Positions 12,026 to 24,400 of a stretch of 64,000 nucleotides of DNA are shown here, one piece after another. This stretch comes from Gibbula magus (taxonomy: Eukaryota; Mollusca; Gastropoda; Trochida; Trochidae). Position numbers and translations under genes: made by a program. The notes beneath the pieces are model-generated. The model worked only from the letters and a program-made list of their open reading frames with translations, was not told the DNA's origin and searched no databases. Location: the NCBI GenBank assembly GCA_936450465.1, contig OW388292.1, positions 7,459,756-7,523,755 of the forward strand. The letters run 5' to 3'. How positions within the stretch are numbered: the first letter of the stretch is position 1; each line of letters starts with the position of its first letter.

Positions 12026-12839
12026 GAAACGGCAGCTGCACTCACATGACCGGTAGTTTTTATTCCGAACTGGATGTTTCTGAAAGCTAGTTTCATGACT
12101 GTGTATCTAAGCTGAGGGGTCGTTCATTACAGGATATTAAATCTCGTGCCAGTCCAATTTCAGGACAGGTTCGTTCAAGCGAGTTGATTTCAAAGGCAAA
12201 AAGATGAGAAGAGAGATACTGTAATACAAACGTCATATATTCAGAACGATTTTCTAGGTGATTGTGCTGTACATTCGGATAAACATCATTGAGGAGACGG
12301 GAGCGAGGTAGAATTAACAGGGTTTAATAACTTGCTTCATCGGTACTCACCCGCTCTCTCTTTCAGAGAAAAAAAGGTAGCCTACTTTCCCCCTTTGATA
12401 GCAATCACGGATACACCGTGTGCGATTAGTTGGATATTTGCTTAGCTTTCCTTTTCAATATTTGGGAATAGCCAGCACCGTAAAGCCTGTGGCTCTTGAG
12501 TATTCATGTGCAATTGATTTTACGCTAGAAAACAAACATACATCTCGGCCGTGCGTCCAACATCTTCGTCACTCGAGCGCTTTGATGTTACTGTGATTCT
12601 TCGTCGCCACATTGTTCTATGCTTGTAACAAAATGTTGTACAATTAACGTCGTACTACAATTCTGCATATTTATTTTGTTCTCTCGTAATATAACATAAC
12701 TGAATGTAACATTGTTCTCTCGTATAGGCTTAGTACCTGTATATCTTCTAAACAACCAAATAAAATAGTGTTTCCCATACATGATGTTACTTCATGCTCT
12801 CTATATTGAATAATGGAGACAATCGCAATGAATATTCAA
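12026..12839. other. Unique sequence, no gene seen
   Basis: Non-repetitive, mixed composition. A minus-strand 64-codon frame (12588-12782) has no recognisable domain. Confidence 0.4.
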
Positions 12840-13450
12840 CTTTTTCATTTTGTAATGTCGTTTTCATTTTCTCACAACTAGTCCTTTCTATTTTTGACAT
12901 ATCGTTCTATATTTCTTATGCTTTTCTCCGTGTGGTCATGTTTGTTAGTCTCAACTCTGTATGCGTATGACACATGCTAGTTTAGTATATCCGTATTGCT
13001 TCTGGTGTGATTTAATGTTCTCATTTTGTAAATGAACATTTTAAATATGTTTCTACATGCAGCGCCGTGTTGGTGTATCTTCTTTCTTCATATCGTTTAC
13101 ACTTATATTTCTGCATCTAACATATTTCTACGTTTTTCATATATTTCTTCATCTAATATGTTTCCACTTTTCTCTCATCGTTCTATATTAGACATATTTA
13201 TATTTTTCTAATATACTTCTACGTCTGAAATATGTTTACTTTTCTCTCCAATATTTCTACATCTCACACACATACACGTGCCAAATATCGTTCTAATCAA
13301 ACATGCTTTTACTTTTCTAATGTATTTGTTCAACATATATTTTTCTATTTTACTCACACAGTTCCACTCTCACGTGTTTCAACGTTTCTCATTCGTCAGA
13401 AATGTAGAACAATGCTATTTTATATGTATATAAACCCAACTTCTGGTATG
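12840..13450. repeat. T-rich degenerate repeat
   Basis: Variants of TTTCTACATCTAA, ATATTTCT and CTTTTCTC recur at irregular 25-40 bp steps, most clearly at 13060-13270. Strand bias is strong (T and C on the plus strand). It is probably an eroded minisatellite; the period is uncertain. Confidence 0.4.
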
Positions 13451-16084
13451 TTTCAAAACTGAACAGTATCTGTATATTGATGTAATAATATTTCAAAACT
13501 TCCAAATAACTCACTGACACTAAATTCCAAATCAAAATCAATTTGTAATATTTGTTATTTATTTGAGAATAAGTACATCAATGATTGAAATAAAAGTTAG
13601 AGTGAAACAGAGTAGGAACTACAGGCAGACAGCGCCGCGACAGAACACACCAGAAGTACACGGATACGAAAAACAAAAACCATGTCCTTTACCAAATGTT
13701 TTCATTTCGATTTTATTACGGACCCGTTGCATGGCTGCCTTTCAGTCATTCAACAAAGTGATTACTTCCTCGTTACATTAAAACCACATTTCAGATGTTA
13801 GAAGGGTCGGTGTCTTACGATGTTTCATTCGAATTGAAGGAGCCTAAGAAGACGTTAATGTACTGACTGAAATTAAGAGTTTCTCAACCAGGACAATGAA
13901 ATTTACTAAAACTAAACATTCATTTGCTTCTAATACCATTTCTTGCCATATCGCCCCTCCGCTATAAGCACTTAGATTCATTGCAGTGGAGCACAAGCGA
14001 GCCCTTCCCTGCTGCGAGGAAGTGTCAATGTTATACCTCCTGTAATTGACCAGATCAAACAGACCACAGCCTGCTGATAGTCCCGTCCCCTCTACACACG
14101 CAGATCCCGCTCTGTAATGGAGCTTGCCAGGCAAATTGCACCAGCAACTTTATGTAATGCTTCCTGTGTATAAGCAGACAAGGATTTACAAGACGCCTGC
14201 CCCTATCTGAAACCATTCGCTTTTAAACAAACTTATCCAGAGCCGAAATACGAACTTTCTATCCCATGTGCGAGTGGTTTTCGTTTCCAGTTCTCTCGTT
14301 TGTTTTGTAATCAGCCACTAGGGAGGCAACTTAGTGCTGCATGTCTTGTCAGGATGATATGGTACTTATCTTACAAGGTATACAATAACCTCCCACAACA
14401 TGACTATCAGCTTACCCGGCCTTGAGCACGCTTATACTAAGGGCATATACCCTGCCTCTCAAGATACGTTTTGGAAATGTCAAAATCTGGTATATGAGAC
14501 TTGGAGAAGCTATTGAATCCTCTAGACATGCACTTATCTAGAGTAAACTACCCACACCACATGCAGTGCATATATCGCTCTTGAAATATAAATCATTGCC
14601 TCCTGCTCCAAGCGTTAACGCTGAGATTTTGACGTTAACGGCCAGTGGCCGGCTGAGAAAGGTTGTATAGTGAGTTTGAGCTATCAAACGGAATGAAATA
14701 TCGCCTTGCAAAAGGATTCACAATTACAGATTCTCACAGAAGCCGAGGCTGTTCATATAAGAACCCGTTCATGAGAAATAAATTGCGTGTAATACATAAG
14801 AAAAGAAACAGTTCTGGATGTCAAGTGTTGACTCTTTATGAATAACAACGAATAAGATAGGCTAAACACATAATACGTACAATTGTATTTTCCTGAAATC
14901 ATGTCCACAATTAAGAGGTCATTATCCATAAAGTGTTGTCTCCTTTTGCAATATGTGTGCTGAATTTTGTATCAAGCGTATACAAAGTTTAAAGAACTAT
15001 TTTGACATAGACTAATGTAATCATTAACAGACATTATATTTCAGTGATATCAATTTAGTGCATTTGACCATCGCTTTTTACAATGATTTAGTTGCAACTC
15101 ATCTTCTTTCAGCAAGCAGATAGAAATGTGATAATGACAAATATACATGGTTGGTATCTAGAAAATCCCCTTTGTTAGCGATAAAGTACAGGATCACAGG
15201 TGGTCGTATCCCTTACATTTCTTTGGTAAATAGGAAACATGACACCAACGTTTCATTACGAAATACCAAATGTCTGGTGTAGGCTTCATTCAGTTCCGGG
15301 TAAACTTCTTTTTTTAATTTCGAATTTCATGATCGTTTTGAATAGGAAACTCCAGCAAAGGAAACATTTGACCAAAAGAACTAATAACTAAAAATAACCC
15401 CAATTCTTAAAAAAAATTACTTTTCAATTGAGAACGATAAAAAGAAATATTTCGTATGACATTTAGTTTTGGTGTAGCAATAAAACCAACATGAATTGTA
15501 TTGTGTTATGCAGTTCTAAAAATAGCTGATTTCCCCCATTTTCCCACGTTGTTGTTATCCATTTATCATTTGGCACTTTACAGTTTGTTGATTAATGTAG
15601 AGTTCAAATTATTTATAAAAGTTTACTTGAAGCATACTAAGTGTTGGAGAAACCAGAAAACATGCAGTTACCACATTAGCTGAATATCCTAACGCTAATG
15701 TAACATGGTTTGCCTTCATTAAATCTTCGCATTAACTTCCAAGTAACTTCTCTTTATCGTAAGTGAGAGCTTCTTTCATCAGCACGGTGCTATCTCCAGG
15801 CAAACATAGAAATGATGAAGTATACTGCCCATCTTAGCACTGACGTCCCATCATTAGTCTGAGCAGTAGAAGATGTTTCCTGCGATCTCTAAACACTCGC
15901 CAGATAGATGCCCCGCCATGTTCCCCGCTTGACCTGTGGCCAGTCCCACCAATAAATACAAGGCTATGTCAGCCCGGAGCATTCCATCAGACACGGGCAG
16001 CAGAATCAGTACCGGCCATACGGCGGGGTGGGCACCTCGGCTAGAATAAATATAACAAAATTACGTCTTTTGAGTAGAAACTGT
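13451..16084. other. Unique sequence, no supported gene
   Basis: Two stretches are more GC-rich than their surroundings: about 13960-14130, overlapped by a minus-strand 96-codon frame with no recognised domain, and about 15840-16040. The second holds AATAAATACAAGG followed about 35 bp later by CCATCAGAC, weakly like a TATA box and initiator, but no open frame follows. I could not identify any exon. Confidence 0.35.
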
Positions 16085-16360
16085 CATGTTTCTAGACGTG
16101 CTAATCGATGGTGTTGAAAATCCGCAGATGTTTAAACTGTGTGATTGTAACACAGTGACGTGTTTTGGGTCATACGTGTTAAAAACGAACATGTTTTAGA
16201 TGTGCAAGTCAACGGTGTTGAAATTGGATCTGCATATTAACATTATCGTGAAGAATCATAACAGACGTACGTGTTTTAGGTCAGATGCGCTGAAACAAAT
16301 CATGTGTTAAGATGTATAAATAAACGATACTGAAATTACGTCGATATTTTATCACTTCAA
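16085..16360. repeat. Degenerate tandem repeat, about 105-111 bp, 2.5 copies
   Basis: Units start CATGTTTCTAGACGTG (16085), CATGTTTTAGATGTGCAAGT (16190) and CATGTGTTAAGATGTATAAA (16301). Each continues with CGGTGTTGAAA-like and GTGTTTTGGGTCA-like words. Divergence of roughly 30% or more by eye suggests an old duplication. Confidence 0.72.
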
Positions 16361-16505
16361 TTTTTATATTAAATTAAGAGTATGATTTCATTTTTAAATG
16401 TATACTTCAACCGTTTTGAAATTCCACATATACTTTTTATAGTAAAATGATTGTTAAATTGTTCCTGTTTTGTTGCAGAAGCGTTAAGAACTCATTCCCC
16501 GACCT
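16361..16505. other. Unique spacer
   Basis: AT-rich, nothing recognised. Confidence 0.35.
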
Positions 16506-16640
16506 AACTAAGTAATTTTAAGTTTGATACAGCGACAAATTCAGTCGATACGTCTTCCAAACTAAGTAATGTTAAGTTTGATACAGCGACAAATTCAGTC
16601 GATACGTCTTCCTAACTATGTAATGTTAAGTTTGATACAG
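16506..16640. repeat. 54-bp tandem repeat, about 2.5 copies
   Basis: AACTAAGTAATTTTAAGTTT begins at 16506 and recurs at 16560 and 16614 with one- or two-base changes. Units share GATACAGCGACAAATTCAGT and CGATACGTCTTCC. The low divergence makes this young compared with the neighbouring 108-bp repeat. Confidence 0.92.
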
Positions 16641-17188
16641 AATCCACAGCGAGCTCCTGACAAATGTATTCTGTTGAACTTGAAGGCGAGGTGGTAATCG
16701 CTATAAATCCCTCTCACCCATCGGTCAAGCGAGTCCTGGGTGGTCAGTAGCGAACTGGACAGGGGATTTGTCTCGGATTAGCGCCACTCGGACCACAAGG
16801 ACCAAGCGGGTTCCTGTCCATAGGCGATAAAGTCAGTGAATCTATGAATGCAAAAGTCTCGAACAGGGACTCGTAATCTTAATGTGTCTCTGATAATTGA
16901 TATAAATTATGTCCAGATACGTGGCTGCATGAGACTGGTGCTTTCCCTTGTCATACAGCAGTAGTTAAGCGATTTATGTGTACTGGTAACTGATTCAAGC
17001 TGTGTTGGGTATTCACAGTTCGAGACGATGATTGATACTGAAAGATGATAATAAGTCTTTAGTTTTACTTTTATCTGTAATTCTACCAAGACGCTGCACG
17101 ATACTCGATTCTGATTGGTTGAAATGTGCAATTTACTAGGCATCAACGCATGATTGAACTTGCTCTTATTACTACGTGTTTTCTTATT
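16641..17188. other. Unique sequence to the left of the satellite
   Basis: No gene recognised. The minus-strand 79-codon frame (16907-17146) has no known domain. Confidence 0.35.
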
Positions 17189-17240
17189 AAGGGCTTCAAG
17201 CTTCGCTGAAGACCTTATTGTTATTGTTCAGATTTTTATT
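17189..17240. repeat. Internally deleted first unit of the 1,297-bp satellite (52 bp left)
   Basis: Contains the first 52 bases of the satellite unit (AAGGGCTTCAAGCTTCGCTG to GATTTTTATT) and is then followed directly by the start of a full unit. The position-52 junction GATTTTTATT resembles the true unit end AATCTTTATT, so the copy can be explained by a 1,245-bp deletion across a short TTTATT microhomology. Confidence 0.9.
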
Positions 17241-17601
17241 AAGGGCTTCAAGCTTCGCTGAAGACCTTATTGTTATTGTTCAGATTTTTATTATTCTTAT
17301 TATTCTTATTATTCTGCCGTTTTTTTCTACCAGAGCTACAGGTCGCAATTCATAACCGATTTTGATGAAATTTAAGTATGTTATGAAGCTTAAAAGGTAC
17401 ATAGTCCCCATAAAATTCTTGAGAGACATGCTCCATAAACAAAGGGGGGATAAGCCAAAAACTACTTTTTTTGAAAGTGCGTTTTTCTCTATTATCTTTT
17501 TGAATATTAAGCAGAATTGGTGTAAACTTTGCATGCAGGTTCATTTTATTAAAAGCGAAAATTAAGTCTGTTGGCACCATCACCTACCTCTTAGCGTTTG
17601 G

Positions 17602-17613
17602 CCACCAGATGGC
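17602..17613 (+). promoter_or_regulatory. CTCF-core-like motif, one per satellite unit (first copy given)
   Basis: CCACCAGATGGC matches all 12 positions of the commonly quoted CTCF core consensus CCASYAGRKGGC and sits in a short palindrome GGCCA...TGGCC. The second copy is at 18899-18910 and the remainder follow at unit spacing. Binding is not shown; the motif could equally be a chance hit that was amplified with the unit. Confidence 0.3.
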
Positions 17614-18396
17614 CTTAAAGGTTTTAAGCTGCTTTTAACCCCACTTGACTTTAACATTTTGCTGCAAAATGACAGTGTTTCTTGGAAGTGTAAATGCAAT
17701 TCAGATGTCTTCTATAAACGTTTGGCTTCAAATAACATCTTTTGTTACATCTGTAACATAAATATTAAGCAGCCATTTTTGAATGCGTAATCAACCTTCT
17801 TTTTTGAGCATCAAAACAGTTTTTTGCTTATATCTCAAAAACTTTCTAGGGTGTCAAATTCTGTTAAATATGCTATCAGACTGTTTTTCCACTGCTCTAC
17901 GGAACAGTTTAAGTCTCAAGGTCATAGCTTTCTTCATTTGAGAGATATAACTCTTGACAGTTTTTTTCATTTTGTGCAGTTTTCAAGTTAACCTTTGAAG
18001 ATAAAAGTGTGGTTTTGAGATTTATAAACTCTTTTAAGATGTGTCAATCTGTTTGTAGACATGTATTGGTCAAAATGCAAATGAGATGGCAGCTTTTAAT
18101 TTCTAAAAATAGAAACATTTACATATGTAGATTTTAACTCAGTAAAAGTCATTTAAGATGTTGAAAATTATGTTTCATATCTGTTCTTACTTGTTAATCT
18201 TACACAAAACAGTTGTGACCTTTTCTAGCTATTAAACGTTTTGTTTTAGATATTTATAATAAGTGTATTTTTTTATGTAAAGTTGTCATCTTAACACAAC
18301 ATGTCATCTTCTGTGCCTTGAAATTCTCTTTCCAATGAGCCCAAACACACCTTTCTACCTTCAAAATTAAGGGCGCTACAGGCGAAAAGCCTTATT

Positions 18397-18411
18397 TGAC
18401 CCCTGTGACCT
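18397..18411 (-). promoter_or_regulatory. DR3 nuclear-receptor-like site, one per satellite unit (first copy given)
   Basis: The plus strand reads TGACCCCTGTGACCT. The minus strand is AGGTCA-CAG-GGGTCA, two hormone-response half-sites spaced by three bases. A further AGGTCA follows at 18423-18428, and CTGTGACCT / AGGTCACAG form a 9-bp stem. Sequence match only; functional status unknown. Confidence 0.25.
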
Positions 18412-21400
18412 TTGGCCTATACAGGTCACAGTTGTGGAAAGTAGGCTATTTTGAATATAGATTTTGAATCGCACAAAGGCGATCTATCCAACAGTATATA
18501 TATCGAAGATCTAGGACGCATTATAAAAATCTTTATTAAGGGCTTCAAGCTTCGCTGAAGACCTTATTGTTATTGTTCAGATTTTTATTATTCTTATTAT
18601 TCTTATTATTCTGCCGTTTTTTTCTACCAGAGCTACAGGTCGCAATTCATAACCGATTTTGATGAAATTTAAGTATGTTATGAAGCTTAAAAGGTACATA
18701 GTCCCCATAAAATTCTTGAGAGACATGCTCCATAAACAAAGGGGGGATAAGCCAAAAACTACTTTTTTTGAAAGTGCGTTTTTCTCTATTATCTTTTTGA
18801 ATATTAAGCAGAATTGGTGTAAACTTTGCATGCAGGTTCATTTTATTAAAAGCGAAAATTAAGTCTGTTGGCACCATCACCTACCTCTTAGCGTTTGGCC
18901 ACCAGATGGCCTTAAAGGTTTTAAGCTGCTTTTAACCCCACTTGACTTTAACATTTTGCTGCAAAATGACAGTGTTTCTTGGAAGTGTAAATGCAATTCA
19001 GATGTCTTCTATAAACGTTTGGCTTCAAATAACATCTTTTGTTACATCTGTAACATAAATATTAAGCAGCCATTTTTGAATGCGTAATCAACCTTCTTTT
19101 TTGAGCATCAAAACAGTTTTTTGCTTATATCTCAAAAACTTTCTAGGGTGTCAAATTCTGTTAAATATGCTATCAGACTGTTTTTCCACTGCTCTACGGA
19201 ACAGTTTAAGTCTCAAGGTCATAGCTTTCTTCATTTGAGAGATATAACTCTTGACAGTTTTTTTCATTTTGTGCAGTTTTCAAGTTAACCTTTGAAGATA
19301 AAAGTGTGGTTTTGAGATTTATAAACTCTTTTAAGATGTGTCAATCTGTTTGTAGACATGTATTGGTCAAAATGCAAATGAGATGGCAGCTTTTAATTTC
19401 TAAAAATAGAAACATTTACATATGTAGATTTTAACTCAGTAAAAGTCATTTAAGATGTTGAAAATTATGTTTCATATCTGTTCTTACTTGTTAATCTTAC
19501 ACAAAACAGTTGTGACCTTTTCTAGCTATTAAACGTTTTGTTTTAGATATTTATAATAAGTGTATTTTTTTATGTAAAGTTGTCATCTTAACACAACATG
19601 TCATCTTCTGTGCCTTGAAATTCTCTTTCCAATGAGCCCAAACACACCTTTCTACCTTCAAAATTAAGGGCGCTACAGGCGAAAAGCCTTATTTGACCCC
19701 TGTGACCTTTGGCCTATACAGGTCACAGTTGTGGAAAGTAGGCTATTTTGAATATAGATTTTGAATCGCACAAAGGCGATCTATCCAACAGTATATATAT
19801 CGAAGATCTAGGACGCATTATAAAAATCTTTATTAAGGGCTTCAAGCTTCGCTGAAGACCTTATTGTTATTGTTCAGATTTTTATTATTCTTATTATTCT
19901 TATTATTCTGCCGTTTTTTTCTACCAGAGCTACAGGTCGCAATTCATAACCGATTTTGATGAAATTTAAGTATGTTATGAAGCTTAAAAGGTACATAGTC
20001 CCCATAAAATTCTTGAGAGACATGCTCCATAAACAAAGGGGGGATAAGCCAAAAACTACTTTTTTTGAAAGTGCGTTTTTCTCTATTATCTTTTTGAATA
20101 TTAAGCAGAATTGGTGTAAACTTTGCATGCAGGTTCATTTTATTAAAAGCGAAAATTAAGTCTGTTGGCACCATCACCTACCTCTTAGCGTTTGGCCACC
20201 AGATGGCCTTAAAGGTTTTAAGCTGCTTTTAACCCCACTTGACTTTAACATTTTGCTGCAAAATGACAGTGTTTCTTGGAAGTGTAAATGCAATTCAGAT
20301 GTCTTCTATAAACGTTTGGCTTCAAATAACATCTTTTGTTACATCTGTAACATAAATATTAAGCAGCCATTTTTGAATGCGTAATCAACCTTCTTTTTTG
20401 AGCATCAAAACAGTTTTTTGCTTATATCTCAAAAACTTTCTAGGGTGTCAAATTCTGTTAAATATGCTATCAGACTGTTTTTCCACTGCTCTACGGAACA
20501 GTTTAAGTCTCAAGGTCATAGCTTTCTTCATTTGAGAGATATAACTCTTGACAGTTTTTTTCATTTTGTGCAGTTTTCAAGTTAACCTTTGAAGATAAAA
20601 GTGTGGTTTTGAGATTTATAAACTCTTTTAAGATGTGTCAATCTGTTTGTAGACATGTATTGGTCAAAATGCAAATGAGATGGCAGCTTTTAATTTCTAA
20701 AAATAGAAACATTTACATATGTAGATTTTAACTCAGTAAAAGTCATTTAAGATGTTGAAAATTATGTTTCATATCTGTTCTTACTTGTTAATCTTACACA
20801 AAACAGTTGTGACCTTTTCTAGCTATTAAACGTTTTGTTTTAGATATTTATAATAAGTGTATTTTTTTATGTAAAGTTGTCATCTTAACACAACATGTCA
20901 TCTTCTGTGCCTTGAAATTCTCTTTCCAATGAGCCCAAACACACCTTTCTACCTTCAAAATTAAGGGCGCTACAGGCGAAAAGCCTTATTTGACCCCTGT
21001 GACCTTTGGCCTATACAGGTCACAGTTGTGGAAAGTAGGCTATTTTGAATATAGATTTTGAATCGCACAAAGGCGATCTATCCAACAGTATATATATCGA
21101 AGATCTAGGACGCATTATAAAAATCTTTATTAAGGGCTTCAAGCTTCGCTGAAGACCTTATTGTTATTGTTCAGATTTTTATTATTCTTATTATTCTTAT
21201 TATTCTGCCGTTTTTTTCTACCAGAGCTACAGGTCGCAATTCATAACCGATTTTGATGAAATTTAAGTATGTTATGAAGCTTAAAAGGTACATAGTCCCC
21301 ATAAAATTCTTGAGAGACATGCTCCATAAACAAAGGGGGGATAAGCCAAAAACTACTTTTTTTGAAAGTGCGTTTTTCTCTATTATCTTTTTGAATATTA

Positions 21401-24400
21401 AGCAGAATTGGTGTAAACTTTGCATGCAGGTTCATTTTATTAAAAGCGAAAATTAAGTCTGTTGGCACCATCACCTACCTCTTAGCGTTTGGCCACCAGA
21501 TGGCCTTAAAGGTTTTAAGCTGCTTTTAACCCCACTTGACTTTAACATTTTGCTGCAAAATGACAGTGTTTCTTGGAAGTGTAAATGCAATTCAGATGTC
21601 TTCTATAAACGTTTGGCTTCAAATAACATCTTTTGTTACATCTGTAACATAAATATTAAGCAGCCATTTTTGAATGCGTAATCAACCTTCTTTTTTGAGC
21701 ATCAAAACAGTTTTTTGCTTATATCTCAAAAACTTTCTAGGGTGTCAAATTCTGTTAAATATGCTATCAGACTGTTTTTCCACTGCTCTACGGAACAGTT
21801 TAAGTCTCAAGGTCATAGCTTTCTTCATTTGAGAGATATAACTCTTGACAGTTTTTTTCATTTTGTGCAGTTTTCAAGTTAACCTTTGAAGATAAAAGTG
21901 TGGTTTTGAGATTTATAAACTCTTTTAAGATGTGTCAATCTGTTTGTAGACATGTATTGGTCAAAATGCAAATGAGATGGCAGCTTTTAATTTCTAAAAA
22001 TAGAAACATTTACATATGTAGATTTTAACTCAGTAAAAGTCATTTAAGATGTTGAAAATTATGTTTCATATCTGTTCTTACTTGTTAATCTTACACAAAA
22101 CAGTTGTGACCTTTTCTAGCTATTAAACGTTTTGTTTTAGATATTTATAATAAGTGTATTTTTTTATGTAAAGTTGTCATCTTAACACAACATGTCATCT
22201 TCTGTGCCTTGAAATTCTCTTTCCAATGAGCCCAAACACACCTTTCTACCTTCAAAATTAAGGGCGCTACAGGCGAAAAGCCTTATTTGACCCCTGTGAC
22301 CTTTGGCCTATACAGGTCACAGTTGTGGAAAGTAGGCTATTTTGAATATAGATTTTGAATCGCACAAAGGCGATCTATCCAACAGTATATATATCGAAGA
22401 TCTAGGACGCATTATAAAAATCTTTATTAAGGGCTTCAAGCTTCGCTGAAGACCTTATTGTTATTGTTCAGATTTTTATTATTCTTATTATTCTTATTAT
22501 TCTGCCGTTTTTTTCTACCAGAGCTACAGGTCGCAATTCATAACCGATTTTGATGAAATTTAAGTATGTTATGAAGCTTAAAAGGTACATAGTCCCCATA
22601 AAATTCTTGAGAGACATGCTCCATAAACAAAGGGGGGATAAGCCAAAAACTACTTTTTTTGAAAGTGCGTTTTTCTCTATTATCTTTTTGAATATTAAGC
22701 AGAATTGGTGTAAACTTTGCATGCAGGTTCATTTTATTAAAAGCGAAAATTAAGTCTGTTGGCACCATCACCTACCTCTTAGCGTTTGGCCACCAGATGG
22801 CCTTAAAGGTTTTAAGCTGCTTTTAACCCCACTTGACTTTAACATTTTGCTGCAAAATGACAGTGTTTCTTGGAAGTGTAAATGCAATTCAGATGTCTTC
22901 TATAAACGTTTGGCTTCAAATAACATCTTTTGTTACATCTGTAACATAAATATTAAGCAGCCATTTTTGAATGCGTAATCAACCTTCTTTTTTGAGCATC
23001 AAAACAGTTTTTTGCTTATATCTCAAAAACTTTCTAGGGTGTCAAATTCTGTTAAATATGCTATCAGACTGTTTTTCCACTGCTCTACGGAACAGTTTAA
23101 GTCTCAAGGTCATAGCTTTCTTCATTTGAGAGATATAACTCTTGACAGTTTTTTTCATTTTGTGCAGTTTTCAAGTTAACCTTTGAAGATAAAAGTGTGG
23201 TTTTGAGATTTATAAACTCTTTTAAGATGTGTCAATCTGTTTGTAGACATGTATTGGTCAAAATGCAAATGAGATGGCAGCTTTTAATTTCTAAAAATAG
23301 AAACATTTACATATGTAGATTTTAACTCAGTAAAAGTCATTTAAGATGTTGAAAATTATGTTTCATATCTGTTCTTACTTGTTAATCTTACACAAAACAG
23401 TTGTGACCTTTTCTAGCTATTAAACGTTTTGTTTTAGATATTTATAATAAGTGTATTTTTTTATGTAAAGTTGTCATCTTAACACAACATGTCATCTTCT
23501 GTGCCTTGAAATTCTCTTTCCAATGAGCCCAAACACACCTTTCTACCTTCAAAATTAAGGGCGCTACAGGCGAAAAGCCTTATTTGACCCCTGTGACCTT
23601 TGGCCTATACAGGTCACAGTTGTGGAAAGTAGGCTATTTTGAATATAGATTTTGAATCGCACAAAGGCGATCTATCCAACAGTATATATATCGAAGATCT
23701 AGGACGCATTATAAAAATCTTTATTAAGGGCTTCAAGCTTCGCTGAAGACCTTATTGTTATTGTTCAGATTTTTATTATTCTTATTATTCTTATTATTCT
23801 GCCGTTTTTTTCTACCAGAGCTACAGGTCGCAATTCATAACCGATTTTGATGAAATTTAAGTATGTTATGAAGCTTAAAAGGTACATAGTCCCCATAAAA
23901 TTCTTGAGAGACATGCTCCATAAACAAAGGGGGGATAAGCCAAAAACTACTTTTTTTGAAAGTGCGTTTTTCTCTATTATCTTTTTGAATATTAAGCAGA
24001 ATTGGTGTAAACTTTGCATGCAGGTTCATTTTATTAAAAGCGAAAATTAAGTCTGTTGGCACCATCACCTACCTCTTAGCGTTTGGCCACCAGATGGCCT
24101 TAAAGGTTTTAAGCTGCTTTTAACCCCACTTGACTTTAACATTTTGCTGCAAAATGACAGTGTTTCTTGGAAGTGTAAATGCAATTCAGATGTCTTCTAT
24201 AAACGTTTGGCTTCAAATAACATCTTTTGTTACATCTGTAACATAAATATTAAGCAGCCATTTTTGAATGCGTAATCAACCTTCTTTTTTGAGCATCAAA
24301 ACAGTTTTTTGCTTATATCTCAAAAACTTTCTAGGGTGTCAAATTCTGTTAAATATGCTATCAGACTGTTTTTCCACTGCTCTACGGAACAGTTTAAGTC

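Noticed and set aside
13844..14134. Minus-strand 96-codon frame as a gene
   Set aside because: No domain, signal or homology recognised, and length is within chance for this composition.
17280..17583. Small frames on both strands inside each 1,297-bp unit
   Set aside because: They occur identically in all units because the units are identical, lack recognisable domains, lie in low-complexity sequence and are changed by single T-run indels in copies 8 and 11.
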